NCBI RefSeq assembly: GCF_039545135.1
Contig: NZ_BAABRU010000005.1
Span: forward strand, 186,001 to 250,000
From: Herpetosiphon gulosus
GTDB lineage: Bacteria > Chloroflexota > Chloroflexia > Chloroflexales > Herpetosiphonaceae
Length of the DNA: 64,000 bases
Direction of reading: 5' to 3'
In this document: positions 52,281-61,395 of the stretch, piece by piece
How the letters are laid out: every line of letters starts with the position of its first letter
How positions within the stretch are numbered: the first letter of the stretch is position 1
The notes under the pieces: generated by a model
What the model was told of the DNA's origin: nothing
The model's input: the letters and a program-made list of their open reading frames with translations, nothing else
Databases searched by the model: none
Translations under genes and position numbers: made by a program

Positions 52281-54899
52281 TTATTTACGTGGAATTGTTA
52301 ACTTAAACACAGTGCCAGCCGTTGAAAGTTGCTGAATCGAGGCACCAAGTTGGCGAATCAGGGCATGGACTAATTCAAGCCCCATCGAGTTGGATGGTTG
52401 ACGATCAAGTGGCATCCCAATGCCGTCATCGCCAATTTCTAGCTCAACAAACTGCTGATCATAGCTTCCCTTCAGCCAAATCAAGCCGGTCTCTTGGGCA
52501 ATAAAGGCATGTTTGAAGCTATTAGTCAGTAATTCGTTGATAATTAATCCCAACTGAATCGTTGTATCAGTATTTAGATTGACTGGCTCAACACTTAGAT
52601 TAATTGAAATTGTTGGACGATTAGTATGTGATCGTCGAAAAAACTGCACAAGATGCTTGATATATTCGGCTAAATCAATATACCGTAAATCTGATGAACG
52701 ATAGAGTTGTTCGTGCACAAGTGCCATTGCATGAATGCGGCTTTGGCTTTCAAGAAAACGATCACGGGTATCTCTGTCGCTAATTTGGCGAGCTTGTAAA
52801 TTGAGCAGGCTTGAAACAATTTGCAAATTGTTCTTGACTCGATGATGAATTTCTTGCAATAACACCATTTTTTCTTCTAATGATGCTTGCAATTGTTCAC
52901 GATGCGAATAGAGCTCGCTGACATCTTGCAATGCCGATAGAATTGAGGTAGCATATCCTGTTTCATCAGTTTGAAATACCGTATCATAGCCAATAATCCA
53001 GCGCCATTGGCCATCACGATGCTTAATTCGAAAGCGGTTTTGAATAATTGTACCTGGCTTGGAAGTATACAAACTTGGCAAATAAGCATCAATTTGGATT
53101 AAATCATCAGGATGAATTAAGCTACGTAAATCCATTTCTTGCATTTCGAGCATTTCGCTCGCTGCATACCCAAGCATCGATTCTAATGAGCGATTGATAT
53201 AGGTTATTTGATTGAGCTTTACATCATATTTATAGACAATACATGGAATCGAAGCATTAATTTGTTCGACAAGGTGCTTACTTTCTTCCAACGATTGCTG
53301 GAGATTACGACTTGCAGTGATATCTTCGAGCACAAAACAAAAACGTTGGCCAATTGGTGAAGCGGTATTGACTGGGCCAATTGTTGCAGTATACATAATT
53401 GCTGGATCGAATGGATCATTATAATCAAAGCGTTCGGGCTGGCCTTTGGTGCGGCTACGTTGAAAATATTGAATCCAGCGATCAATATCGGTTTGGGGTA
53501 TCCCAAGCTGGATCATGGTCATTTCACAATAGTTTGGTGCAAGATTCCATTGCTTAACCGTCATAGTATTTGCGGTCAGCAAGACTAAATCAGCTTCTGG
53601 GGTAATTTCAACCACACCCATCATCACCGGAGTGCTAGCATAGAAACTGCGCAATAAGGCTTGACTCTCGACTAAGGCCTCTTCGGTTTTCCGTCGCCGA
53701 TCGAGTTCGCGATTGAGCTGGACATTAATATTTGATAGCTCATTTGTACGTTCCTCAACTCGTTCTTCTAAACGCCGAACCATCAGCATTAATGCCTGTT
53801 CTTGTTCACGCAACTCAGCATATAAACGGGTTTGTTCGAGTGCTTCAACAAAACGCGTGCCAATATCACGAGCAATCTCAAGATCTTCTTGCATAAACGG
53901 CAAATTGATGTGAGTACGCAATAAACTTAATATGCCAACTGGATGTTCATTCCAATAGAGTCCAACCATAAGTATACTGTGTAACTTATATTCACCTAAC
54001 AGCGGTTGGAATTCACTCGATTCAAGTAGTAATTGATGTTCATAAATATTTAATGCTAAAGGTTGATTCGAAATAAGCACTTGATAGCGTAATGAATCAG
54101 GCGCTAGCTGATCAGCCCATTCTGCCGACATGCGATAGAGCTGAGTGCGATAGTCGGCTTGTTGATGATGAAAAATCTCTTGCTGAATCTGGTTGGTTTG
54201 GCTCATACTCAGAATTTGAATCATACAGCCATCACTAAAATGCTGGCACAAATGCTTACTCAACGCCATCAGCATTCGATCCAAATTCAAGCCAGTGTGC
54301 GCCAAAATATGCGACGATTCGCTCATCATCTGCATGCGTTGATAGGCTTGCACCTCGTATTCGCGGGCATAGCGAGCATCCAAATGCAGACTGAGATTGG
54401 CAATCGCTTGGGCTAACATGACATAAAGCGGATGTTCACTTGGTGGGCTAGCCTCAGCGATTTCGAGCACGACAATGCCCCACAAACGATCATAGGCTTG
54501 TAAGGGAATGAGCCAAACTGGTTCGTTTGTGCTAGGCAATGGTAAACCAAATTCGGTTGGTTTAGCCAAACGCTGAGGAGCTAAAAGCGCCTGTGGAGCG
54601 TTGAAATAATACTGCTCTAGCCAAGCTAAACGGGTTGCTTGCGCTAACTGTTGATAGCGATCTGGTTGGCCCAACACAAAACTTTGCAGCAAGGTTTTAG
54701 GATCGGTAGGAATAAACAGTAACCATGTAGTTAGGTGGGTTAGCCAAGGCTTAAAATAGTGGGCTAGGCTTTCAGAACCTAAACTTTCGTTGGCAACCCA
54801 GGTTACAAACTGATTGAGTGCCAATTGCCAAGGCGTAGCTTGCTGCCCGAGGGCGATAGTTGGCACAGCATCGGCATCAGATTGTTGCAGAAAACTCAT
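52281..54899 (-). CDS. GAF/PAS sensor kinase of the HisKA_2 type
   Basis: An 872-residue kinase. The N-terminal half contains GAF-like regions (about 150-370, ending FVEALEQTRLYAEL) and a coiled coil (EERVEERTNELSNINVQLN). Two PAS domains follow (about 415-540 and 550-670, the latter with RIKHRDGQWRWIIGYD). HisKA_2 has the phospho-His in LLQEIHHRVKNNLQIVSSLL; HATPase has LGLIINELLTNSFKHAF and GDDGIGMP. ATG 54899 is preferred (AAAGGTGG upstream). It is paired with the GGDEF-EAL regulator downstream. Confidence 0.9.
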   Translation of the reverse strand: MSFLQQSDADAVPTIALGQQATPWQLALNQFVTWVANESLGSESLAHYFKPWLTHLTTWLLFIPTDPKTLLQSFVLGQPDRYQQLAQATRLAWLEQYYFNAPQALLAPQRLAKPTEFGLPLPSTNEPVWLIPLQAYDRLWGIVVLEIAEASPPSEHPLYVMLAQAIANLSLHLDARYAREYEVQAYQRMQMMSESSHILAHTGLNLDRMLMALSKHLCQHFSDGCMIQILSMSQTNQIQQEIFHHQQADYRTQLYRMSAEWADQLAPDSLRYQVLISNQPLALNIYEHQLLLESSEFQPLLGEYKLHSILMVGLYWNEHPVGILSLLRTHINLPFMQEDLEIARDIGTRFVEALEQTRLYAELREQEQALMLMVRRLEERVEERTNELSNINVQLNRELDRRRKTEEALVESQALLRSFYASTPVMMGVVEITPEADLVLLTANTMTVKQWNLAPNYCEMTMIQLGIPQTDIDRWIQYFQRSRTKGQPERFDYNDPFDPAIMYTATIGPVNTASPIGQRFCFVLEDITASRNLQQSLEESKHLVEQINASIPCIVYKYDVKLNQITYINRSLESMLGYAASEMLEMQEMDLRSLIHPDDLIQIDAYLPSLYTSKPGTIIQNRFRIKHRDGQWRWIIGYDTVFQTDETGYATSILSALQDVSELYSHREQLQASLEEKMVLLQEIHHRVKNNLQIVSSLLNLQARQISDRDTRDRFLESQSRIHAMALVHEQLYRSSDLRYIDLAEYIKHLVQFFRRSHTNRPTISINLSVEPVNLNTDTTIQLGLIINELLTNSFKHAFIAQETGLIWLKGSYDQQFVELEIGDDGIGMPLDRQPSNSMGLELVHALIRQLGASIQQLSTAGTVFKLTIPRK

Positions 54900-54991
54900 G
54901 CAGCTACCACCTTTCATAATCGGCCAATTGCGCAAGGCTGATCATAGCAAGGCTTCACAGGTTCGTCAGGATGACTAGCGCCTTATTTGGA

Positions 54992-55012
54992 GGGTAGACA
55001 TCTGGTCTACCC
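54992..55012 (-). terminator. Short hairpin after the alpha/beta hydrolase gene
   Basis: GGGTAGAC (54992-54999) and GTCTACCC (55005-55012) form an 8-bp stem with a 5-nt loop, 16 bp after the hydrolase stop on the minus strand. T-tract weak. Confidence 0.6.
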
Positions 55013-55027
55013 TGCTTCACCATGGTT

Positions 55028-55894
55028 CTACCACTCACCCCGTACAAATGGGATCAACACAGCATTCACCTCATTGGGCGCTTCTTGCTGTACCCAATGG
55101 CTCACATCGCTTAGGTAGCGGATGCGTAAATCGGTCACATAGCGCTCAGTGCCATAGGTTAATTCTTGGCCAAGCGCCGTATCAGCAGTGCCCCAAATTA
55201 ATAAGGTTGGCACATGAATATGATGCGTCGATAGTTGCCGTAGATAGCGCAAGCCTTGGCGTACATAGGCTCGATACCAATGAATCATCGCCCGTAATGC
55301 TCCAGGTTGGCCCCAAGCCTGATGATAGGCCTGAATATCTTCAGCGCTAAATACCCCAGGCCGTTGGACTGCGCCAGTTAAGGCTTTGGTCAGCACTTGA
55401 AAGTTGTTGCGTTTGGCCGACCACTCAGGGAAATGGGGTACTTGAAAGGCAAAGATATACCACGAACGTAGCATTTGGCGTGGATTAGTCCAAAGATTTT
55501 TGGCCATCAGCAGCGGATGCGGCACATTCATAATTACCAAACGTTCAACATACCCATGATAGCGCATGGCAAACATCCAAGCTACTGCTGCGCCCCAATC
55601 GTGGCCCACAATTGTCGCTCGCTCAAAGCCCAAATGCTCGATGAGCGCCCGTACATCATCAATTAATAAATCAATTGTGTAGTGCTGCCACAACGCTGGT
55701 TTATCCGAGAGGTTGTAGCCACGTTGATCGAGTGCAACCACCGTGTGGGTTTCGGCCAAAGCTGGAATTTGATGCCGCCATGAATACCAAAATTCAGGAA
55801 AGCCATGCAATAGCACCACCAACGGCCCGCTGCCCGCCCGTACATAATGCAAATTAAGCCCATTGAGCAAGGCCATTGCATGTTCAAGTTCCAT
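55028..55894 (-). CDS. Alpha/beta hydrolase (epoxide hydrolase-like)
   Basis: A 288-residue hydrolase. Oxyanion segment VVLLHGFPEFWYSWRHQIPAL, VVALDQRGYNLSDKP and nucleophile elbow IVGHDWGAAVAWMFA (Asp nucleophile, as in epoxide hydrolases and haloalkane dehalogenases). An acid in PTLLIWGTADTALG and His in LSDVSHWVQQEAP complete the triad. HGxP points to the epoxide hydrolase group. Start 55894 has GAGGA 7 nt upstream and shares one base with the stop of the preceding small gene. Confidence 0.87.
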   Translation of the reverse strand: MELEHAMALLNGLNLHYVRAGSGPLVVLLHGFPEFWYSWRHQIPALAETHTVVALDQRGYNLSDKPALWQHYTIDLLIDDVRALIEHLGFERATIVGHDWGAAVAWMFAMRYHGYVERLVIMNVPHPLLMAKNLWTNPRQMLRSWYIFAFQVPHFPEWSAKRNNFQVLTKALTGAVQRPGVFSAEDIQAYHQAWGQPGALRAMIHWYRAYVRQGLRYLRQLSTHHIHVPTLLIWGTADTALGQELTYGTERYVTDLRIRYLSDVSHWVQQEAPNEVNAVLIPFVRGEW

Positions 55895-56115
55895 TAGTCG
55901 TCCTCTTTTTTCAGTAGTGTCTCGCGGGCATTGGCGGCTTTGGCGGCGAGCAAACGCAAGGCATATTCAGTTTCCGAATCGTTATGCAAGTGGGCGGGTT
56001 TCATTAATAGGCCTGCCATTTGCTGCAAATGGGCCAATTCGGCTGGGTTTTTGGCTTCAATCGCTTCGGCAATTGCTTGGCGTAGGTGTTGTTGAATAAA
56101 CTCAATTGTTAACAT
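55894..56115 (-). CDS. Small hypothetical protein
   Basis: A 73-residue, largely helical protein (MLTIEFIQQHLRQAIAEAIE... LLAAKAANARETLLKKEDD) with no recognised domain. RBS AAAGGAG lies within the end of the gene before it. It is tightly placed between another small gene (2 bp) and the hydrolase (1-bp overlap), so it is almost certainly expressed with them. Confidence 0.7.
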   Translation of the reverse strand: MLTIEFIQQHLRQAIAEAIEAKNPAELAHLQQMAGLLMKPAHLHNDSETEYALRLLAAKAANARETLLKKEDD

Positions 56116-56117
56116 GA

Positions 56118-56312
56118 TTAAGCTCCTTTCACAGCCTGCGCTAAATGAGCAAAGCGTTGGGCATTGGCTGAATCATCGGCTTGCCGGGCCAGATCGGCCA
56201 AAAATTCACATAAACGCTGCATCTGGCGTAATTCAATTTGACCACCATCAAGCGTTTTACGCGCAATCAAGGCCTCGGCATACTCGTAAATTGCATCAAT
56301 TGATAAAGCCAT
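56118..56312 (-). CDS. Small hypothetical protein
   Basis: A 64-residue helical protein (MALSIDAIYEYAEALIARK... LADLARQADDSANAQRFAHL). Two ATGs and a GTG are adjacent; the ATG at 56312 is chosen because GGAGG is then 6 nt away. First gene of a three-gene minus-strand operon ending in the alpha/beta hydrolase. It has a similar size and helical composition to its neighbour, but I cannot show homology. No family recognised. Confidence 0.65.
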   Translation of the reverse strand: MALSIDAIYEYAEALIARKTLDGGQIELRQMQRLCEFLADLARQADDSANAQRFAHLAQAVKGA

Positions 56313-56453
56313 CATCACCCTCCATACACCAATAATTTGTTAATTGAGGATTGCTGCCATCATTGAAACTTCTGTGTTAGACTGTGCAACAGTTGCTCAT
56401 AGCATAGCGTAGCATACAGCAGGAAATGGTGCTGAGCCTAAGGAACCATAGAT

Positions 56454-57908
56454 ATGAGTATAGCAACCGAGCGAACGTTGTGTCCAATCTGTGGCACCGA
56501 TAATCGCAATGATGCCAAATTCTGCCAGCAATGTGGCAATAATATAGTCTTGAACAATCGCTATCGCATCACTCGTGCCATCAAGGAAGGCGGCATGGGC
56601 GCGGTCTATGCTGCCACCGATCAAAGTGGCAAACGCTACGCGCTTAAATCATTGATCGATCGTTTCAACGATAAAGCCGAACGGGATGAAGCGATTGAAC
56701 GTTTTAAAGAAGAAGCCTCGATTCTACGCGAATTGCAGCACCCGCAAATTCCCCATGTATATGGCGATTTTTTGCATGGTGGGCGCTACTACCTCGCGAT
56801 GGATTTTGTTGAGGGCGACGATTTAGAAGATTTGCAGCGCCACCAAGCCAATGAGCAATTCGATGAACCGACTGTGTTGCGCTGGGCTGAGCAAATTGCC
56901 AATGTGCTCGATTATTTGCACGAACGGCGTTTGATCTATCGCGATGTCAAGCCATCCAATATTATGATCGAACGTAAAACCGGCAATGTTAAAGTTGTTG
57001 ATTTTGGCATCGCCAAATTGTTTCAGCCCAACGAGCGCGGCACATTAATTGGCACGCCTGGCTATTCGCCGCCCGAGCAATATCAAGGCCAAGCTACACC
57101 ACAATCGGATATTTACGCTTTGGGCGCGACCTTGCATCATTTATTAACAGGTCGCGATCCACGTGATGAAGCGCCCTTTTCCTTTCCACCAGTGCGCCAG
57201 CTTGCACCCAACGTTTCGCTGGCCACCGAGCAGGCCATCAGCAAAGCCTTAGAAATGGAAATTAGCAAGCGTTGGAAAAGTGCAGCAGCATTTCGCGCCG
57301 CATTGCCCTTGGAATCATTGCGCAAACCTAAGCCTAAACCCAAGCCCCAAGCAACGGTGATTCTGGAACAAAAACCACAAAAACCAGCCATGGCCGCCAG
57401 TGTTGGCGCGATTCCGCAACCGCAAAAGGCTGCGCCAACCAGCAGTACCAAACCCAAACCCAAGCCCAAAAGCCAACCCTTGCCAGCGAAACCCAAGCCA
57501 AGCGCCAAGCCCAAAAAGCGCTTCCGGCCATGGATTCCGCTGCTAACAATTTTGATTGTTGGGGTATTGCTGGCGCTCGGCATTCCAGGTATGGATCAAA
57601 AGATCTTGAATTTGTTCAACTCAAGCACAGCCACCAGCGTTACGCCAATTCCACAGGCGGCAACCACCCGCTGGGTTGAGCGCAATATTGTGGTGAGTGT
57701 TGTTGAAGGCACAAGCGATACCGAGATTGCCAATCAACTGAAACAACAATATCGCCAAGCAATAGTTGCTGAATTTGGCAATACTGCTAAAATCAACGAG
57801 GCATTGATGACCTTTGTGGGTGGAAATCCCCGCAATATCGGCACTGATGCTAGTGGTATCCGCTACGAAGTAACAATTCGCGCCTCGGTTGCCATTCCTA
57901 AGCCCTAA
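56454..57908 (+). CDS. Zinc-ribbon Ser/Thr protein kinase with transmembrane helix
   Basis: A 484-residue Hanks-type kinase. An N-terminal zinc ribbon (CPICGTDNRNDAKFCQQCG, residues 9-27) precedes the kinase domain (about 37-285): ITRAIKEGGMGAVYAA (Gly loop), Lys in YALKSL, catalytic IYRDVKPSNIM (Tyr replaces His of HRD), VDFGIAK and GTPGYSPPEQYQG. A Lys/Pro-rich linker leads to one transmembrane helix (WIPLLTILIVGVLLALGIPG, about 360-380) and a roughly 90-residue C-terminal domain outside the membrane. Divergent from the small-gene operon. Confidence 0.92.
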   Translation: MSIATERTLCPICGTDNRNDAKFCQQCGNNIVLNNRYRITRAIKEGGMGAVYAATDQSGKRYALKSLIDRFNDKAERDEAIERFKEEASILRELQHPQIPHVYGDFLHGGRYYLAMDFVEGDDLEDLQRHQANEQFDEPTVLRWAEQIANVLDYLHERRLIYRDVKPSNIMIERKTGNVKVVDFGIAKLFQPNERGTLIGTPGYSPPEQYQGQATPQSDIYALGATLHHLLTGRDPRDEAPFSFPPVRQLAPNVSLATEQAISKALEMEISKRWKSAAAFRAALPLESLRKPKPKPKPQATVILEQKPQKPAMAASVGAIPQPQKAAPTSSTKPKPKPKSQPLPAKPKPSAKPKKRFRPWIPLLTILIVGVLLALGIPGMDQKILNLFNSSTATSVTPIPQAATTRWVERNIVVSVVEGTSDTEIANQLKQQYRQAIVAEFGNTAKINEALMTFVGGNPRNIGTDASGIRYEVTIRASVAIPKP

Positions 57909-57934
57909 TCCGCACGAGGAAGTTGCAGACATTT

Positions 57935-58975
57935 ATGCTAAAACCCCTCTACATCTCGCCGCTCGGCAAGGGCGGCGTTGATATTGGCATTCAAAATATC
58001 ACCCGTTCGATGCAACGAGCTGGCCATCAACCAAGTTTACGCCGTTTATCGCACCTATTTAACTTTGCCCCAATGGCTGCAAAATTGGCGCTTGGCCGCA
58101 ATTGGTGGCAAGGCCATGATCTGGTTCAGGCGCGTTCTCGTTGCGCATGGGCCTTACGTGCCCCAGGCCTGCCATTGGTCACGACCGTGCATCACATCGT
58201 GACCGATCCGCTGCTTCAGCCCTATAGCTCGCCGCAACAACGCTTGTTTTATCGCTTGGTCGAAAAAACCTATGATGGCTTATCGGTACGCTTAGCTGAT
58301 GAGGTGATTTGTGTCAGCCGCTACACGCAGGAGCAAACCCGCCTAACCTACGGCGATCGCTCGACTACCGTGATTTACGATGGGATTGATACTGAAGCTT
58401 TTACACCAGCCCCTGATTTTCAGCGCACCAACGATTTGCCTGCGCATGCTGCGCCGATTCGTTTGCTGTTTGTTGGCAATCGCACACGGCGCAAAGGTTT
58501 TGATCTGCTGCCTAAAATTATGGATCAACTTGGGCCGCAATATGTGTTGTATTACACTGAGTCGTTTCAAGGGGTACAGGCAGCGCCGCCGCATCCGCAG
58601 ATGGTGCGGATCGGCACGCCCGACCGTGACGGTTTGATTGCGGCCTATCGTTCCTGTGATCTATTGCTGTTTCCGGCGCGAGTTGAAGGCTTTGGGATTG
58701 TTGCAGCCGAGGCGGGAGCTTGTGGCAAGCCCGTAATCACCACCAATGCCTCGGCGCTGCCCGAAGTGGTCAATCATGGCGAAACTGGGCTGCTCTGCGA
58801 ATTGGATAATGTCCAAGCCTTTGTTCAAGCGATCCAAGAGTTGGGCGAAGATCCGACTCGGCGTTTGCAGATGGGCCAAGCCGCCCGCGAACGAGTGGCC
58901 AGCAATTTTGGCTACGATGTCTTGGCGCGAGAGCTAGAAGCAGTATATCGTCGCGCTTTATTTGTCACTGCCTAG
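57935..58975 (+). CDS. GT4-family glycosyltransferase
   Basis: A 346-residue retaining glycosyltransferase of GT-B fold. YISPLGKGGVDIGIQNI is the N-terminal donor/acceptor loop; DEVICVSRYTQEQTRLTYG and RLLFVGNRTRRKGFDLLPKIM start the C-domain; RVEGFGIVAAEAGACGKPVITT is the E-x7-E motif. It transfers a nucleotide-activated sugar; the acceptor is unknown. ATG 57935 is used; GAGGAAG is somewhat distant, and a TTG at 57923 is an alternative. Confidence 0.88.
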   Translation: MLKPLYISPLGKGGVDIGIQNITRSMQRAGHQPSLRRLSHLFNFAPMAAKLALGRNWWQGHDLVQARSRCAWALRAPGLPLVTTVHHIVTDPLLQPYSSPQQRLFYRLVEKTYDGLSVRLADEVICVSRYTQEQTRLTYGDRSTTVIYDGIDTEAFTPAPDFQRTNDLPAHAAPIRLLFVGNRTRRKGFDLLPKIMDQLGPQYVLYYTESFQGVQAAPPHPQMVRIGTPDRDGLIAAYRSCDLLLFPARVEGFGIVAAEAGACGKPVITTNASALPEVVNHGETGLLCELDNVQAFVQAIQELGEDPTRRLQMGQAARERVASNFGYDVLARELEAVYRRALFVTA

Positions 58976-58995
58976 AAAACGAATATTTCGTAATA

Positions 58996-59026
58996 AAAAA
59001 GCAGTAGTTTGATGCTACTGCTTTTT
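58996..59026. terminator. Bidirectional intrinsic terminator
   Basis: AAAAAGCAGTAG (58996-59007) and CTACTGCTTTTT (59015-59026) form a 12-bp stem with built-in A and T tracts, so it can end both the glycosyltransferase and the convergent membrane-protein transcripts. Confidence 0.92.
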
Positions 59027-59045
59027 CGATTTAATGTTGCTCATT

Positions 59046-59459
59046 TTATTTGTTTGGGGCAAACCATGCGCGAGTTTTTTCGCGCGATAAATACCAAATA
59101 ATCAACATACTAATCATTATCGAAATAGTTTGCCATAGTTCTGGTTCATAATCAAAGAAAAATCGTAAAATCCAATATAAAACCACAATAATTGATTCCA
59201 AGATAACCACAAGTTTTCTAATTTTTTCGCGAAACCCAAATAGACCTTGGACGATTTTGACATGTAAAAATGTAAAAGCTCCATAAAACAGTACCATAAA
59301 GCCATATGGCAGCAAATAGCCTGGCGGCAGATCAAGAAATCTTAGCGCAAAAATCAACATCATTCCGCCTGTAAAGGTAGCTCGTGCTGCAAATATAAAA
59401 CCAATCAAAAGAATCCCTAATGGTTTTTTACCGTATTTTACTTGCTGAATCTGTTGCAT
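59046..59459 (-). CDS. Small integral membrane protein (paralogue 1 of 3)
   Basis: A 137-residue protein with about four helices (PLGILLIGFIFAARATFTGGM; LLPYGFMVLFYGAFTFLHV; KLVVILESIIVVLYWILRFFF; TISIMISMLIIWYLS). It shares with the two genes upstream an N-terminal P-L-G-x-L segment, a basic cytoplasmic loop followed by LE, and a C-terminal IWYLxR. Function unknown. It is more AT-rich than its neighbours. The RBS (GAAGGA) is rather distant from ATG 59459. Confidence 0.7.
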   Translation of the reverse strand: MQQIQQVKYGKKPLGILLIGFIFAARATFTGGMMLIFALRFLDLPPGYLLPYGFMVLFYGAFTFLHVKIVQGLFGFREKIRKLVVILESIIVVLYWILRFFFDYEPELWQTISIMISMLIIWYLSREKTRAWFAPNK

Positions 59460-59503
59460 AGTAACAAAATTCCTTCGTATGGAGGTTCTTAACACAATTT
59501 GAT

Positions 59504-59911
59504 TTAGGCTTCGTAGAAATAATCTAAGGTTTCAGTTCGGCGTAAATACCAAATGACCGCAATGCTGATGCCAATTGAAACCAAATCCGATAGTGCAAGA
59601 CTTCCGGTTAGCAGATCAAAGGCTGAAAGTGCCAACGCCAGAAATTCAAGGAAAACTCCAAGCCGGCGGGCACGCTCGCGTTGTTTAAAAATGCCCCAAG
59701 TAACCCGAGCATACAACACGGTTATGCCAGTATAGGCCAATACCAGCAGTAACGGGATGAAGAAGTCTGGCCCAAACCATGTTTTCAACTCAAACCCAAG
59801 CAATAGGGTTAATCCGGCCATCAGCAGTGTGCCTAGAGCATATCGCACACCAACGAGCTTGAGACCAAGTGGGGCAGGCAATTTGGTTTGATTTGCGGGA
59901 ACGCTATACAT
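59504..59911 (-). CDS. Small integral membrane protein (paralogue 2 of 3)
   Basis: A 135-residue four-helix protein: PAPLGLKLVGVRYALGTLLMAGLTLLLGF, FFIPLLLVLAYTGITVLYARV, RARRLGVFLEFLALALSAFD and VSIGISIAVIWYLRRTE. The PLGLKLxxxRY start and IWYLRR end recur in the flanking genes. No known family recognised. GAGAGAG precedes the start. Same strand, 44 bp before the next copy. Confidence 0.75.
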   Translation of the reverse strand: MYSVPANQTKLPAPLGLKLVGVRYALGTLLMAGLTLLLGFELKTWFGPDFFIPLLLVLAYTGITVLYARVTWGIFKQRERARRLGVFLEFLALALSAFDLLTGSLALSDLVSIGISIAVIWYLRRTETLDYFYEA

Positions 59912-59960
59912 ACTCTCTCCAATTCAAAAGAAGGTTCGCAGGCTGATACGCACAAACTGC

Positions 59961-60332
59961 TTAACGGTTGCACAAAACTACAAGCTTTTGGCGGGTGAGA
60001 TACCATAGGCAAACCCAACTTACGACCCAATTGATCAGCCCAAACCACGACATGTTCCATAACCAACCAATGATCCGCAACATTTCAAGTATCACCGCAG
60101 TTCGGCGAGCCTCAGATTTGTGTTTGCTCAGGCCATTGCCAACCCAAGCAAGTAGCCAAGCAATCGCACCAAACAACCCGCCCATAAACAGCCACAGCCC
60201 TAAATCAAAGGCTGCACTTTGGCTGATGAGCGTGTAGAAAGTTATTGCAGCGCTGAGGTAATAGCGCCAACTGATTAATTTAAGTCCCAAAGGGGTTGGG
60301 CTAAAAAGTGCTGCTGAATGATCACGTTGCAT
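59961..60332 (-). CDS. Small integral membrane protein (paralogue 3 of 3)
   Basis: A 123-residue four-helix protein: TPLGLKLISWRYYLSAAITFYTL, LGLWLFMGGLFGAIAWLLAWVG, RRTAVILEMLRIIGWLWN, WVVSWVCLWYLTRQK. It has the same PLGLKLxxxRY, RRxxVxLE and WYLxR landmarks as the next two genes and is the first of the run. RBS GAGAGGA upstream. Function unknown. Confidence 0.75.
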   Translation of the reverse strand: MQRDHSAALFSPTPLGLKLISWRYYLSAAITFYTLISQSAAFDLGLWLFMGGLFGAIAWLLAWVGNGLSKHKSEARRTAVILEMLRIIGWLWNMSWFGLINWVVSWVCLWYLTRQKLVVLCNR

Positions 60333-60374
60333 CGTGATTGTCCTCTCTCGTACAATAATTTGGGATTAAATACG

Positions 60375-60407
60375 CCGCCGAGCTGCATATTGTTGGCAAC
60401 TCGGCGG
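60375..60407 (-). terminator. Hairpin after egtD
   Basis: CCGCCGAG (60375-60382) and CTCGGCGG (60400-60407) form an 8-bp GC stem with a 17-nt loop, 8 bp after the egtD stop. The A-rich tract lies on the egtD side, so on the plus strand it reads as stem plus TTTTAG. Confidence 0.6.
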
Positions 60408-60414
60408 TTTTAGT

Positions 60415-61395
60415 TCAAGCAATCGGGCGTAAATAGTGCACGCTGAACAGGTTTTGGGGGTCTGTCCAAACTTCGGCTACCTCAAGTTGGGCTTGGGCGG
60501 CCAATGCGGCAAATTCTTGCAGATGATATTTGTAAGAACATTCAGTCCAAATTGGCTCACCACAGCGAAAGTCAATTTGCTGATCGCCAATCCACACCGT
60601 TTGATCGTGCAAGCTGACCAAGTGCATTTCAATTCGGCCTTGAATTGGGTTGTAGCAGGCATAATGGCGAAAGTTGGCTAGCTCGAAATTGGCATCAAGC
60701 TCACGATTAATTCGCGCCAGTAGATTGAGATTAAATGCCGCAGTCACTCCAGCAGCGTCGTTGTAGGCCGCATGCAACAGACTGGGATCTTTTTTGAGAT
60801 CAACGCCGAGGAGCACGCCACCCTCAGGCAAGCACAGCTCACGCATCATTTTTAAAAAGCTCAACGCTTCGTCAGGGTGAAAATTGCCAATTGTCGAGCC
60901 TGGATAAAACACCACTGTGCGACCAACTGGGCGTTGAGCCTGTGGCAAGCTCAACGGCTGGGTGTAATCGGCACATATTGGCAAAATTTCGATTGACGGG
61001 TAATGCTCGGCTAAATCTTGACTAGCGGCGATCAAATGTTCGCGCGAAATATCAATCGGTAGATAGGCCGCTGGTGTTTCAAGTTGATCAAGCAGCAAAC
61101 GGGTTTTGAGGCTGGCTCCGCTGCCATATTCAACCAAACGGACATCAGGTCCAATCCAGTGGCGAATTGCGGGCATGGCCTGCTGCAAAATTGCTAGTTC
61201 GGTGCGGGTTGGGTAGTATTCGGCTAGTTCACAAATGGCCTCGAAAAGCTGCGAGCCTTCAGCATCGTAGAAAAATTTACAGGGCAAGGTTTTGATTGGT
61301 TGACGCAAACCATCAAGCACTTCGCTACGAAAGCAGGCTAGAGTAGGGGCGGCATCAAGCAAACGTACCTTGGCTAATTGTTGGGTTTCGCTCAT
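60415..61395 (-). CDS. egtD: L-histidine N-alpha-methyltransferase
   Basis: A 326-residue SAM-dependent enzyme that trimethylates histidine to hercynine, the first step of ergothioneine synthesis. FYDAEGSQLFEAICELAEYYPTRTE, RLVEYGSGASLKTRLLLDQL (SAM site), VVFYPGSTIGNFHPDEA and CSYKYHLQEF are characteristic. It overlaps egtB by 4 bp (ATGA). Confidence 0.94.
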   Translation of the reverse strand: MSETQQLAKVRLLDAAPTLACFRSEVLDGLRQPIKTLPCKFFYDAEGSQLFEAICELAEYYPTRTELAILQQAMPAIRHWIGPDVRLVEYGSGASLKTRLLLDQLETPAAYLPIDISREHLIAASQDLAEHYPSIEILPICADYTQPLSLPQAQRPVGRTVVFYPGSTIGNFHPDEALSFLKMMRELCLPEGGVLLGVDLKKDPSLLHAAYNDAAGVTAAFNLNLLARINRELDANFELANFRHYACYNPIQGRIEMHLVSLHDQTVWIGDQQIDFRCGEPIWTECSYKYHLQEFAALAAQAQLEVAEVWTDPQNLFSVHYLRPIA

